Assembly: GCA_003516285.1 (NCBI GenBank)
Contig: DPCK01000004.1
Location: 3,427-9,227, forward strand
DNA: 5,801 nucleotides
Direction of reading: 5' to 3'
DNA from: Lutibacter sp.
GTDB taxonomy: Bacteria > Bacteroidota > Bacteroidia > Flavobacteriales > Flavobacteriaceae
In this document: one piece after another, positions 1-5,163 of the stretch
Numbering within the stretch: position 1 is the stretch's first letter
Layout of the letters: every line of letters begins with the position of its first letter
Made by a program: the position numbers and the translations under genes
The notes under the pieces: model-generated
What the model saw: the letters and a program-made list of their open reading frames with translations, nothing else
The model's database searches: none
Told to the model about the DNA's origin: nothing

Positions 1-38
1 ATAGCAGAACTATAATTACTTTGTGCTAAATTTTTCAT
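1..38 (-). CDS. N-terminus of a gene running off the left edge, possibly isocitrate lyase
   Basis: An ATG at 38-36 on the minus strand opens a frame that reads MKNLAQSNYSSA to the window edge with no stop. It lies 76 bp downstream of aceB in the same direction. In Flavobacteriia aceA commonly follows aceB, and the long (about 530-residue) type of isocitrate lyase begins with a short N-terminus of this style (an N-Y-x-x-A segment, then a helix). I see no -7 promoter element (TAnnTTTG) on the minus strand between aceB and this start, which fits co-transcription. Only 12 codons are visible, so the identity rests on position and a weak resemblance. Isocitrate lyase would split isocitrate into succinate and glyoxylate, the substrate of the malate synthase next door. 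The other option is that this is non-coding and a plus-strand gene ends to the left. Confidence 0.4.
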   Translation of the reverse strand, partial: MKNLAQSNYSSA

Positions 39-77
39 AATTTTGTCGTGTATTTAATTTTTATGGTTATTTATATG

Positions 78-116
78 AATCACCCTTTAATTTCGCGGTT
101 TTTGGGTGATTTTTTT
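78..116 (+). terminator. Inverted repeat with T-run between aceB and the left-edge gene
   Basis: AATCACCC (78-85) pairs perfectly with GGGTGATT (104-111) around an 18-nt loop. On the plus strand it runs directly into a T tract ending at 116, the form of a Rho-independent terminator. On the minus strand, the direction in which aceB is transcribed, the stem is preceded by A residues and followed by mixed AT sequence, so it is not a canonical terminator there. It could stop plus-strand transcripts entering from the left, or act as an mRNA-stabilising hairpin at the 3' end of aceB. It overlaps the aceB stop codon (115-117). Confidence 0.55.
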
Positions 117-1713
117 ATAGGTATTTATAAGCTTTTAAGGTTAAGAATTCTTCAAATTTTTCCGAGACGACCAGAGAATCAAACAATTCGATGGCCAACT
201 TAAATTTTCCGTTTTTGAAGGCAACTTCTCCAACCAAGTCTTTAATTTGACGGATTTCTGATTCCAATAATTCAATATACAGTTCAACCGTAAATTTTCT
301 GCCATCATCCATAGTCGAATTGTTATGAAGCCATTGCCACAATTGCGTTCTTGAAATTTCGGCTGTTGCGGCGTCTTCCATCAAATTGTACAAGGCTGCA
401 GCTCCATTTCCCAACAACCAGGATTCCAGATATAAAATGCCGACATTGATATTTTTGCGAATTCCATCTTCCGTAATCGTTCCTTTTGGCTGCTCCAGCA
501 ATTGAGATTCGGTAATTTTTAAATCATCTCTTTTTTTGTCGATTTGATTAGGCTCTGGCATATATTGATTAAAAACTTCCAATGCTACCGGAACCAATCC
601 CGGATGCGCCACCCAAGTACCGTCGTGGCCATTTTTTGCCTCGCGTTCTTTATCAATTCTAACTTTTTCGTAGGCGATTCTGTTTGCCTCTTCATCATTT
701 TTTACCGGAATTTGTGCTGCCATTCCACCAATCGCATGAACATTTCGCTTGTGACAACGCTGAATAACCAACAAGGAATAAGCTTCCATAAAAGGTGTTG
801 CCATTGTTACCTGACTTCTATCGGGCACGCTAAATTTTTTGTGATTCCTGAATTTTTTGATATAGGAAAAGATATAATCCCAACGGCCGCAATTCAATCC
901 AGCCATATGGTCTTTTAATTCATAGATAATCTCATCAATCTGAAAACTTGCAGTAATGGTTTCTATTAAAACAGTGGCTTTAATGGTGGCTTGTTTTATG
1001 CCGAAGTATTCTTGCGAAAACACAAAAACTTCATTCCACCAGCGAGCTTCTAAATAATGTTCCAATTTTGGCAAATAGAAATAAGGCCCGGATTCATTCT
1101 CTAACAATTGTTTCACATTGTGAAAAAAGTACAAACCAAAATCAACCAAAGAACCCGACATTTCTTCTTCATTGATCAATAAATGTTTTTCGTTCAAATG
1201 CAAACCTCTTGGCCTCACACAAAGCGTGGCGACGGTTTCGTTTAATTTATATTCCTTTCCGTTTTCATTTGAAAATGAAATGGTTTTATTGATAGCGTCC
1301 CTCAAATTTTGTTGCCCTTCCATTAAATTGCTCCAGGTTGGGGAATTGCTGTCTTCAAAATCGGCCATAAAAACTTTTGCGCCTGAATTTAATGCGTTGA
1401 TGATCATTTTCCTGTCAACCGGCCCCGTAATTTCAACCCTTCTGTCCAGCAAATCTTTTGGCAATGGCGCTGCCGTCCAATCACCCTCTCTCACTGCAAC
1501 AGTTTCTCTCGGAAATTCAGGAAAATTTCCTTTGTCAAAATAAATTTGCTGGGCAACCCTTCTTTCCAACAATTCCAATCGTTCGCTGTTAAATTTCTCA
1601 TGCAACTGCACTAAAAAATCCATCGCTTCATTTGTCAGGATATCGCTGTAAGAATTTTTTACATCTTCTGAAAAAGATACCGGGTGAATTGTTGTTTCAT
1701 TAAATTTTTTCAT
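115..1713 (-). CDS. aceB: Malate synthase A
   Basis: Cytosolic enzyme of the glyoxylate shunt that condenses glyoxylate with acetyl-CoA to give malate and CoA. The 532-residue product matches the length of E. coli-type malate synthase A (about 533). Family motifs are all visible: ADFEDSNSPTW (117-127), CVRPRG (165-170, with the catalytic Arg at 167), the Mg-binding Glu in LIETI (E251), CGRWDYIFSYIK (275-286, with the second Mg ligand D279), and MEDAATAEISR (445-455), whose D447 matches the catalytic base of the E. coli enzyme. The C-terminus is intact and ends in a typical FLTLKAY segment. The ATG at 1713 gives the expected N-terminus and lies about 16 nt below the predicted transcription start. 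The gene is divergent from a RamB/PrpR-like regulator and is probably co-transcribed with the gene at the left edge, likely aceA. No truncation or missing active-site residue is seen. Confidence 0.97.
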   Translation of the reverse strand: MKKFNETTIHPVSFSEDVKNSYSDILTNEAMDFLVQLHEKFNSERLELLERRVAQQIYFDKGNFPEFPRETVAVREGDWTAAPLPKDLLDRRVEITGPVDRKMIINALNSGAKVFMADFEDSNSPTWSNLMEGQQNLRDAINKTISFSNENGKEYKLNETVATLCVRPRGLHLNEKHLLINEEEMSGSLVDFGLYFFHNVKQLLENESGPYFYLPKLEHYLEARWWNEVFVFSQEYFGIKQATIKATVLIETITASFQIDEIIYELKDHMAGLNCGRWDYIFSYIKKFRNHKKFSVPDRSQVTMATPFMEAYSLLVIQRCHKRNVHAIGGMAAQIPVKNDEEANRIAYEKVRIDKEREAKNGHDGTWVAHPGLVPVALEVFNQYMPEPNQIDKKRDDLKITESQLLEQPKGTITEDGIRKNINVGILYLESWLLGNGAAALYNLMEDAATAEISRTQLWQWLHNNSTMDDGRKFTVELYIELLESEIRQIKDLVGEVAFKNGKFKLAIELFDSLVVSEKFEEFLTLKAYKYL

Positions 1714-1734
1714 TTTGCTATGATTTTATGAAGG

Positions 1735-1765
1735 CAAACATAAAATAAAGTTTTTGATAAAACAA
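1735..1765 (-). promoter_or_regulatory. Predicted aceB promoter, Bacteroidota type
   Basis: On the minus strand TATGTTTG (1742-1735) is an exact match to the Bacteroidota -7 consensus TAnnTTTG. TTG at 1765-1763 is a suitable -33 element with a 20-nt spacer. The predicted start of transcription is near 1730, which leaves a leader of about 16 nt before the aceB ATG. The -33 element touches the edge of the palindrome at 1765-1778. Confidence 0.65.
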
Positions 1766-1778
1766 GCGAACGTTCGCT
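1765..1778. promoter_or_regulatory. Perfect 14-bp palindrome, likely operator of the divergent regulator
   Basis: AGCGAACGTTCGCT is a perfect palindrome in the gap between aceB and the divergent XRE/ScfR-type regulator. Its centre (1771.5) lies about 42 bp upstream of the predicted aceB start site, next to the -33 element, a position typical of class II activators. Its right half extended, TTCGCTAAA (1773-1781), recurs exactly at 1809-1817. The likely binder is the product of the adjacent regulator gene; this is inferred from position only. Confidence 0.6.
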
Positions 1779-1808
1779 AAATATTAATTTTAGATAAATT
1801 TTTATTAT

Positions 1809-1817
1809 TTCGCTAAA
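1809..1817 (+). promoter_or_regulatory. Repeated half-site TTCGCTAAA in the regulator promoter
   Basis: This 9-bp sequence is identical to 1773-1781 and exactly 36 bp away. It falls between the expected -33 position and the -7 element (1823-1830) of the regulator gene, so a protein bound here would block that promoter. This suggests autorepression. The left partner of a full palindrome is not present, so it would be a weak or half-occupied site. Confidence 0.4.
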
Positions 1818-1822
1818 AAACA

Positions 1823-1830
1823 TACCTTTG
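1823..1830 (+). promoter_or_regulatory. Predicted -7 element of the regulator gene
   Basis: TACCTTTG matches the TAnnTTTG consensus exactly. The ATG follows only 4 nt later, at 1835, so transcription would start at or within a few bases of the start codon and the mRNA would be leaderless or nearly so. No clear -33 TTG is seen at the usual spacing; the region there is T-rich. Confidence 0.55.
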
Positions 1831-1834
1831 TTTT

Positions 1835-3310
1835 ATGAATATCGAAGAAGAATACATCCGTTTAATCTTTGGCTTGAAATTGAAGCAAATCAGAACAGAG
1901 AAAAATCTGTCCTTATTTGGGCTTTCTAAATTGACAAATATCTCAAAATCGTACTTAAACGAAATTGAAAAAGGCAAGAAATATCCGAAAACGGATAAAA
2001 TTGCGCTATTGTCGCAAGTTTTGGATGTGCCGTACGACAATATGGTTTCCTTAAAACTCGACAAAAACCTGGCGCCGCTTGGTGAAATATTGAAATCAAA
2101 AATATTAAAAGAAATTCCGTTGGATTTATTTGGTATTCAGGAAGCCGACTTGATCGACATTATTTCAAATGCGCCGGCCAAGGTAAATGCGTTTATAAGC
2201 ACCTTAATTAAAATCGCCCAAAACTACAATCTTTCGCGTGAAAGTTTCTTTTTGGCGGCCTTGCGGTCTTATCAGGAAGCGCATAACAATTATTTTGAAG
2301 ACATTGAATTAAGTGTCGAAAAATTTGCAAAAGCCTATCAGATTAATTTGGAGGAAAAAATAAAATCGGAAGATTTAGAAGAAATTTTAGTGGAAGAATT
2401 TGATTATAAAATAATCAATAACGGACTTTCCTCTTACACCAATTTAACGGAATTAAGGTGCGTTTTTATTCCAAAAACAAACACCTTATTGTTAAGCGAC
2501 ACTATAGACGAATCACAAAAGACCTTTATTTTCGCAAAAGAACTCGCTTACAATTTCCTGAACTTAAAAGAAAGACTCTATACTTTTTCTTGGATAAAAT
2601 TTGAAACTTTCGACCAGGTTTTAAATAATTTTATGGCATCTTATTTTGCTGGTGCGCTCATCATTCCAAAAAAAGCGATTGAAAATCAGCTAAAAACATT
2701 TTTTGAGCAAGAAAAATGGAATGGCGATAATTTCAACAAAATGATTGCCCAATTCACCGATTCGCCCGAAACCTATTACCAGCGTTTGACAAACATCTTG
2801 CCGAAAGTATTTCATTTTAAAAATTTATTCTTTTTGCGTTTCACCAATAAAAATGGCGAAAACAGGTACAAACTTTCGAAAGAACTTCACATTACTCAGC
2901 AACAACCTCCTACCGCGAACGAAACACATGAACGTTATTGCAGAAGATGGGTTTCTATTGATCTTTTGAACAGGGTTGGCAAAAATGAAATTATTTCCGA
3001 TGTACAAATTTCCAATTATCCAAATAATGAGTTAAGTTATCTGGTAATTTCAAGCGCCACCAAAGATCCTTTTAAAGAAAATCACAATCGCAGCATCAGC
3101 ATTGGCTTGCTGATTTCTCCATTGTTAACCAGCAAAATTAACTTTATAAACGATGCCAATATTAAATCAAAAAAAGTTGGCGTTACCTGTGAACGCTGTC
3201 CAATAACCGATTGTGAAGTAAGGGTTTGCGAACCAACAGAACTTCAAAAAATAGCCAAAAATGAAGAAATTGCCAAAACGGTTCAACAGCTTCTAAAAGA
3301 TTTTTCTTAA
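1835..3310 (+). CDS. XRE-family regulator of the RamB/PrpR (ScfR) type
   Basis: A 491-residue DNA-binding regulator, probably of acetyl-CoA and short-chain acyl-CoA metabolism. Residues 12-66 form an XRE helix-turn-helix (LSLFGLSKLTNISKSYLNEIEKG). Residues of roughly 165-300 resemble the IrrE/ImmA-like domain; the usual HExxH zinc motif is replaced by KELAY (235-239), so it should not be a protease. The family-typical segment FMASYFAGALIIP is at 266-278. The C-terminal part resembles the DUF2083/ScfR sensor domain, with C369 in YCRRW and a cluster C452, C455, C460, C465 near the end. Known relatives are Corynebacterium RamB, which controls aceA/aceB, and M. tuberculosis PrpR, reported to bind short-chain acyl-CoA and an Fe-S cluster through C-terminal cysteines. 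Being divergent from aceB, with shared half-sites in the gap, it is the likely aceBA regulator. Whether it activates or represses cannot be read from sequence. Confidence 0.88.
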   Translation: MNIEEEYIRLIFGLKLKQIRTEKNLSLFGLSKLTNISKSYLNEIEKGKKYPKTDKIALLSQVLDVPYDNMVSLKLDKNLAPLGEILKSKILKEIPLDLFGIQEADLIDIISNAPAKVNAFISTLIKIAQNYNLSRESFFLAALRSYQEAHNNYFEDIELSVEKFAKAYQINLEEKIKSEDLEEILVEEFDYKIINNGLSSYTNLTELRCVFIPKTNTLLLSDTIDESQKTFIFAKELAYNFLNLKERLYTFSWIKFETFDQVLNNFMASYFAGALIIPKKAIENQLKTFFEQEKWNGDNFNKMIAQFTDSPETYYQRLTNILPKVFHFKNLFFLRFTNKNGENRYKLSKELHITQQQPPTANETHERYCRRWVSIDLLNRVGKNEIISDVQISNYPNNELSYLVISSATKDPFKENHNRSISIGLLISPLLTSKINFINDANIKSKKVGVTCERCPITDCEVRVCEPTELQKIAKNEEIAKTVQQLLKDFS

Positions 3311-4026
3311 AACTGCATTGGCACTTCAATAAAAATCAATTCTGACGCGCTTTTGGCTTTTATGTGAACATTTTTGACATTAGAAATTCCGATAGCATCT
3401 CTTTTTCCTAAATTTTCATTTTCAATGTCGATTTCCCCTTCAATAACCATCGCATACAATCCGTGATTTTCAGATTTTAAGGTGTAGCTAAATGTTGAAT
3501 TTTTATCCATATCAATTCTTGAAATCAACGCATCCTGATGGATTTTCAACGAATTTTCTAAATCGCCCATAGATGAAACCCAAATTTGAAGTTTGTTTTT
3601 TCTTTCTGAAGGATCAAATTTTCGTTGGTCATATCTTGGTTCCACATCATTTTTATCGGGAAAAATCCAAATTTGAAATAAATTTATTTCTTCGCTAGGC
3701 GAATTGTTCATTTCAGAATGTTGCAAACCGCTTCCGGCCGACATTACCTGAACTTCACTGGCTTCTATGGCAATCCATTTATTGCCCATAGAATCTTTGT
3801 GTTTCAAAGCACCTTTCAAAGGAATGGTAATAATTTCCATATTGTTATGAGGATGCGTTCCAAAACCCATTCCGCCCTGAATTGTGTCATCATTCAAAAC
3901 TCTTAAAGCGCCGAAATTAACTTTTTCAGGGTCATAATAATTTGCAAAACTAAAGGAATAGTTTGCATCAAGCCAACCATAATTGGCTTTACCTCTATTT
4001 GCTGCTTTATAAATTATTTTTTTCAT
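3307..4026 (-). CDS. Pirin-family cupin protein
   Basis: A 239-residue bicupin of the pirin/YhhW family; some members have quercetin 2,3-dioxygenase activity. The N-terminal cupin holds the family metal-binding set: H58 and H60 in GTHPHNNMEI, then H103 and E105 in GSGLQHSEMN. The C-terminal cupin (about 165-235) is the usual degenerate one. The ATG at 4026 is preferred over an in-frame ATG at 4074, because the longer form would add 16 atypical residues and overlap the end of the MarR gene, while MKKIIYKAANRG is a normal pirin start. It is the last gene of the reductase-marR-pirin operon, 22 bp below marR. Its stop codon overlaps that of the convergent regulator in a shared TTAA. The substrate is unknown; a role with the flavin reductase in aromatic, quinone or oxidative stress is inferred from context. 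Confidence 0.92.
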   Translation of the reverse strand: MKKIIYKAANRGKANYGWLDANYSFSFANYYDPEKVNFGALRVLNDDTIQGGMGFGTHPHNNMEIITIPLKGALKHKDSMGNKWIAIEASEVQVMSAGSGLQHSEMNNSPSEEINLFQIWIFPDKNDVEPRYDQRKFDPSERKNKLQIWVSSMGDLENSLKIHQDALISRIDMDKNSTFSYTLKSENHGLYAMVIEGEIDIENENLGKRDAIGISNVKNVHIKAKSASELIFIEVPMQF

Positions 4027-4048
4027 TTTATCTTTTATATTTATCAGT

Positions 4049-4486
4049 TTATCTAATTTTATCAAGAATTTCATTCAATATTTTTGCTTCATCTTCTGAA
4101 ATTGCATTCATAGGATTGCCTAACTCCTCAACATTAATTTTATCCAAAACTTTTAAACCTTTTTCAGAAATTTTCACAAAAACTACCCTTCTGTCGTTCT
4201 CGCAACGTGTTCTTTCAATTAATCCCTTATCGCATAATTTATCCATAAGACGCGTTGCATTTGGCGACTTTTCTATCATTCTTTCCTTCACTGTGTTTAC
4301 TGTTACTGCTTCATTTGCCCCTTTCAAAATTCTTAAAATATTGTATTGCTGATTGGAAATTTTGGAAGGTTTTAAAAATTCATTTCCCACGGTATTTAGC
4401 CAATTTGCGGTATATTTTATGTTGATGAGCGCTTTTACGCGTTCATTGGGAAACTTAGAATTGATGTCTTTTGAAATATCTCCCAT
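4049..4486 (-). CDS. MarR-family transcriptional regulator
   Basis: A 145-residue winged-helix repressor, the usual size for MarR proteins. The N-terminal dimerisation helix (about 14-38, with IKYTANWL) leads into a winged helix at about 45-110: a QQYNILRILKG segment, the recognition helix around SPNATRLMDKLCDKG (74-88), and a wing containing the family D-x-R signature in CENDRRVVFVKISEKG (95-110). The C-terminal helix (about 128-145) completes the dimer interface. Two cysteines, C85 in the recognition-helix region and C95 in the wing, could be redox- or electrophile-sensitive, but this is speculative. The start lies 2 nt after the stop of the upstream reductase gene, so the two are probably translationally coupled. 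It probably represses its own operon through the palindromic repeats at 5074-5104. Confidence 0.93.
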   Translation of the reverse strand: MGDISKDINSKFPNERVKALINIKYTANWLNTVGNEFLKPSKISNQQYNILRILKGANEAVTVNTVKERMIEKSPNATRLMDKLCDKGLIERTRCENDRRVVFVKISEKGLKVLDKINVEELGNPMNAISEDEAKILNEILDKIR

Positions 4487-4488
4487 CT

Positions 4489-5022
4489 CTAAAAGGCTTT
4501 TTCAAATTTATGAACCAAAACATCCAATTTTTTACCCAATTCAGTATTCACTATTTTACCATCTTTAAAATTTTCATTAAATGAAGGAAAAGGCATACTT
4601 CCAATAATATTTCCGCCATTGAAAGGAAATCGGGCCAAAGCAATATCCAAAACCGATTGTCCGCCACGAATTCCAGGCGAAGTGCTTAACAACAACATCG
4701 GTTTATTTCGCCAAACCTTGCCATTGATTCTGGACAGCCAATCAAAAACATTTTTAAAAGCAGTGGAATAGGCGCCATTGTGTTCGGCCAACGAAATTAC
4801 AAATCCGTCCGCTTTTTCAATAATTTCGTTCAATGCCAGCAAATCCTTTGGAAATCCACGCTCCTTTTCAACATCCACAGAAAATAACGGAATGTCAAAA
4901 TCATTTAAATTCACTTTGTCTAATGTTGCGTTTTTCAACAATCCACCCGTATATTCCGCCAACATTTTATTGATTGAATTTTTACTTGAACTTCCGCCAA
5001 TGGTTACAATGTTGTTTTTCAT
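4489..5022 (-). CDS. NAD(P)H-dependent FMN reductase family flavoprotein
   Basis: A 177-residue flavodoxin-like oxidoreductase of the NADPH-dependent FMN reductase family (azoreductase/chromate and quinone reductase relatives), expected in the cytosol with bound FMN. The first beta strand and phosphate-binding loop are TIGGSSSKNSINKM (7-20). The second flavin-contact region is SLAEHNGAYSTAFKNVFDWLSR (77-98), where a Y-S-T-A-F-K-N-x-x-D-W-L series is characteristic of the family. The STSPGIRGGQ segment (113-122) is a third typical loop. It is the first gene of a three-gene operon with marR (2-nt gap) and pirin, and is transcribed from a predicted promoter at 5052-5059. The physiological electron acceptor cannot be told from sequence; quinones or other electrophiles would fit a MarR-controlled operon. 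Confidence 0.92.
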   Translation of the reverse strand: MKNNIVTIGGSSSKNSINKMLAEYTGGLLKNATLDKVNLNDFDIPLFSVDVEKERGFPKDLLALNEIIEKADGFVISLAEHNGAYSTAFKNVFDWLSRINGKVWRNKPMLLLSTSPGIRGGQSVLDIALARFPFNGGNIIGSMPFPSFNENFKDGKIVNTELGKKLDVLVHKFEKAF

Positions 5023-5051
5023 TTTTTGTATCTTGAATTTAATTTATGGTG

Positions 5052-5059
5052 CAAATATA
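5052..5059 (-). promoter_or_regulatory. Predicted -7 element of the reductase-marR-pirin operon
   Basis: On the minus strand TATATTTG (5059-5052) matches the Bacteroidota -7 consensus TAnnTTTG. The predicted start is near 5047, giving a leader of about 25 nt. No TTG is seen at the -33 spacing; that position is occupied by the palindrome at 5074-5089, so a bound repressor would exclude RNA polymerase. Confidence 0.6.
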
Positions 5060-5073
5060 CAATTTATTTTTTT

Positions 5074-5104
5074 AATTACCTAGGTATTTATTATCAAGGT
5101 AATT
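5074..5104. promoter_or_regulatory. Three-half-site palindromic operator, probably for MarR
   Basis: TACCTAGGTA (5077-5086) is a perfect palindrome that extends to 5074-5089 with one mismatched pair. The left half AATTACCT (5074-5081) has a second, perfect inverted partner AGGTAATT at 5097-5104. The two right-hand half-sites, AGGTATTT (5082-5089) and AGGTAATT, are spaced 15 bp apart. The core lies at the -33 position of the minus-strand operon that encodes a MarR protein. MarR-family operators are typically inverted repeats of this size, so autorepression is the natural reading. The third half-site also sits near the promoter of the divergent carboxylase gene. Confidence 0.6.
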
Positions 5105-5131
5105 AATTAAGGCAGTTTCACATACATTTTG

Positions 5132-5139
5132 TACTTTAG
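5132..5139 (+). promoter_or_regulatory. Weak -7-like element before the acyl-CoA carboxylase gene
   Basis: TACTTTAG differs from TAnnTTTG at one fixed position and lies 24 nt upstream of the ATG at 5164. No convincing -33 TTG is present at the normal spacing, where the sequence is AATTAATTAA. This is the best candidate in the gap, but it is not strong. Confidence 0.3.
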
Positions 5140-5163
5140 CACCTCTTGAAAAGACTAAACAAT

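Noticed and set aside
544..1543. Plus-strand open frames at 544-918 and 1172-1543 inside aceB
   Set aside because: They are antisense to an intact malate synthase gene, have no promoter or recognisable domain, and their translations are low-complexity shadows of the aceB codons.
1813..3007. Minus-strand open frames at 1813-2064 and 2825-3007 opposite the regulator gene
   Set aside because: Both lie within a clearly coding plus-strand gene and show no family features.
3691..3703. Inverted repeat TTCGC-TAG-GCGAA, similar to the half-site near aceB
   Set aside because: It lies inside pirin coding sequence, has a different spacing from the 1765-1778 palindrome and lacks the TAAA extension, so it is probably chance.
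4027..4074. Longer pirin start at the in-frame ATG at 4074, adding 16 residues
   Set aside because: The extension overlaps the end of the MarR gene and has no pirin-like character, whereas the ATG at 4026 gives a typical N-terminus.
3718..5083. Plus-strand open frames at 3718-3906, 3963-4352, 4353-4568 and 4778-5083
   Set aside because: All are antisense to the pirin, MarR and reductase genes, whose protein motifs are unambiguous. The frame at 4778-5083 runs into the promoter gap only because that DNA happens to lack stops.
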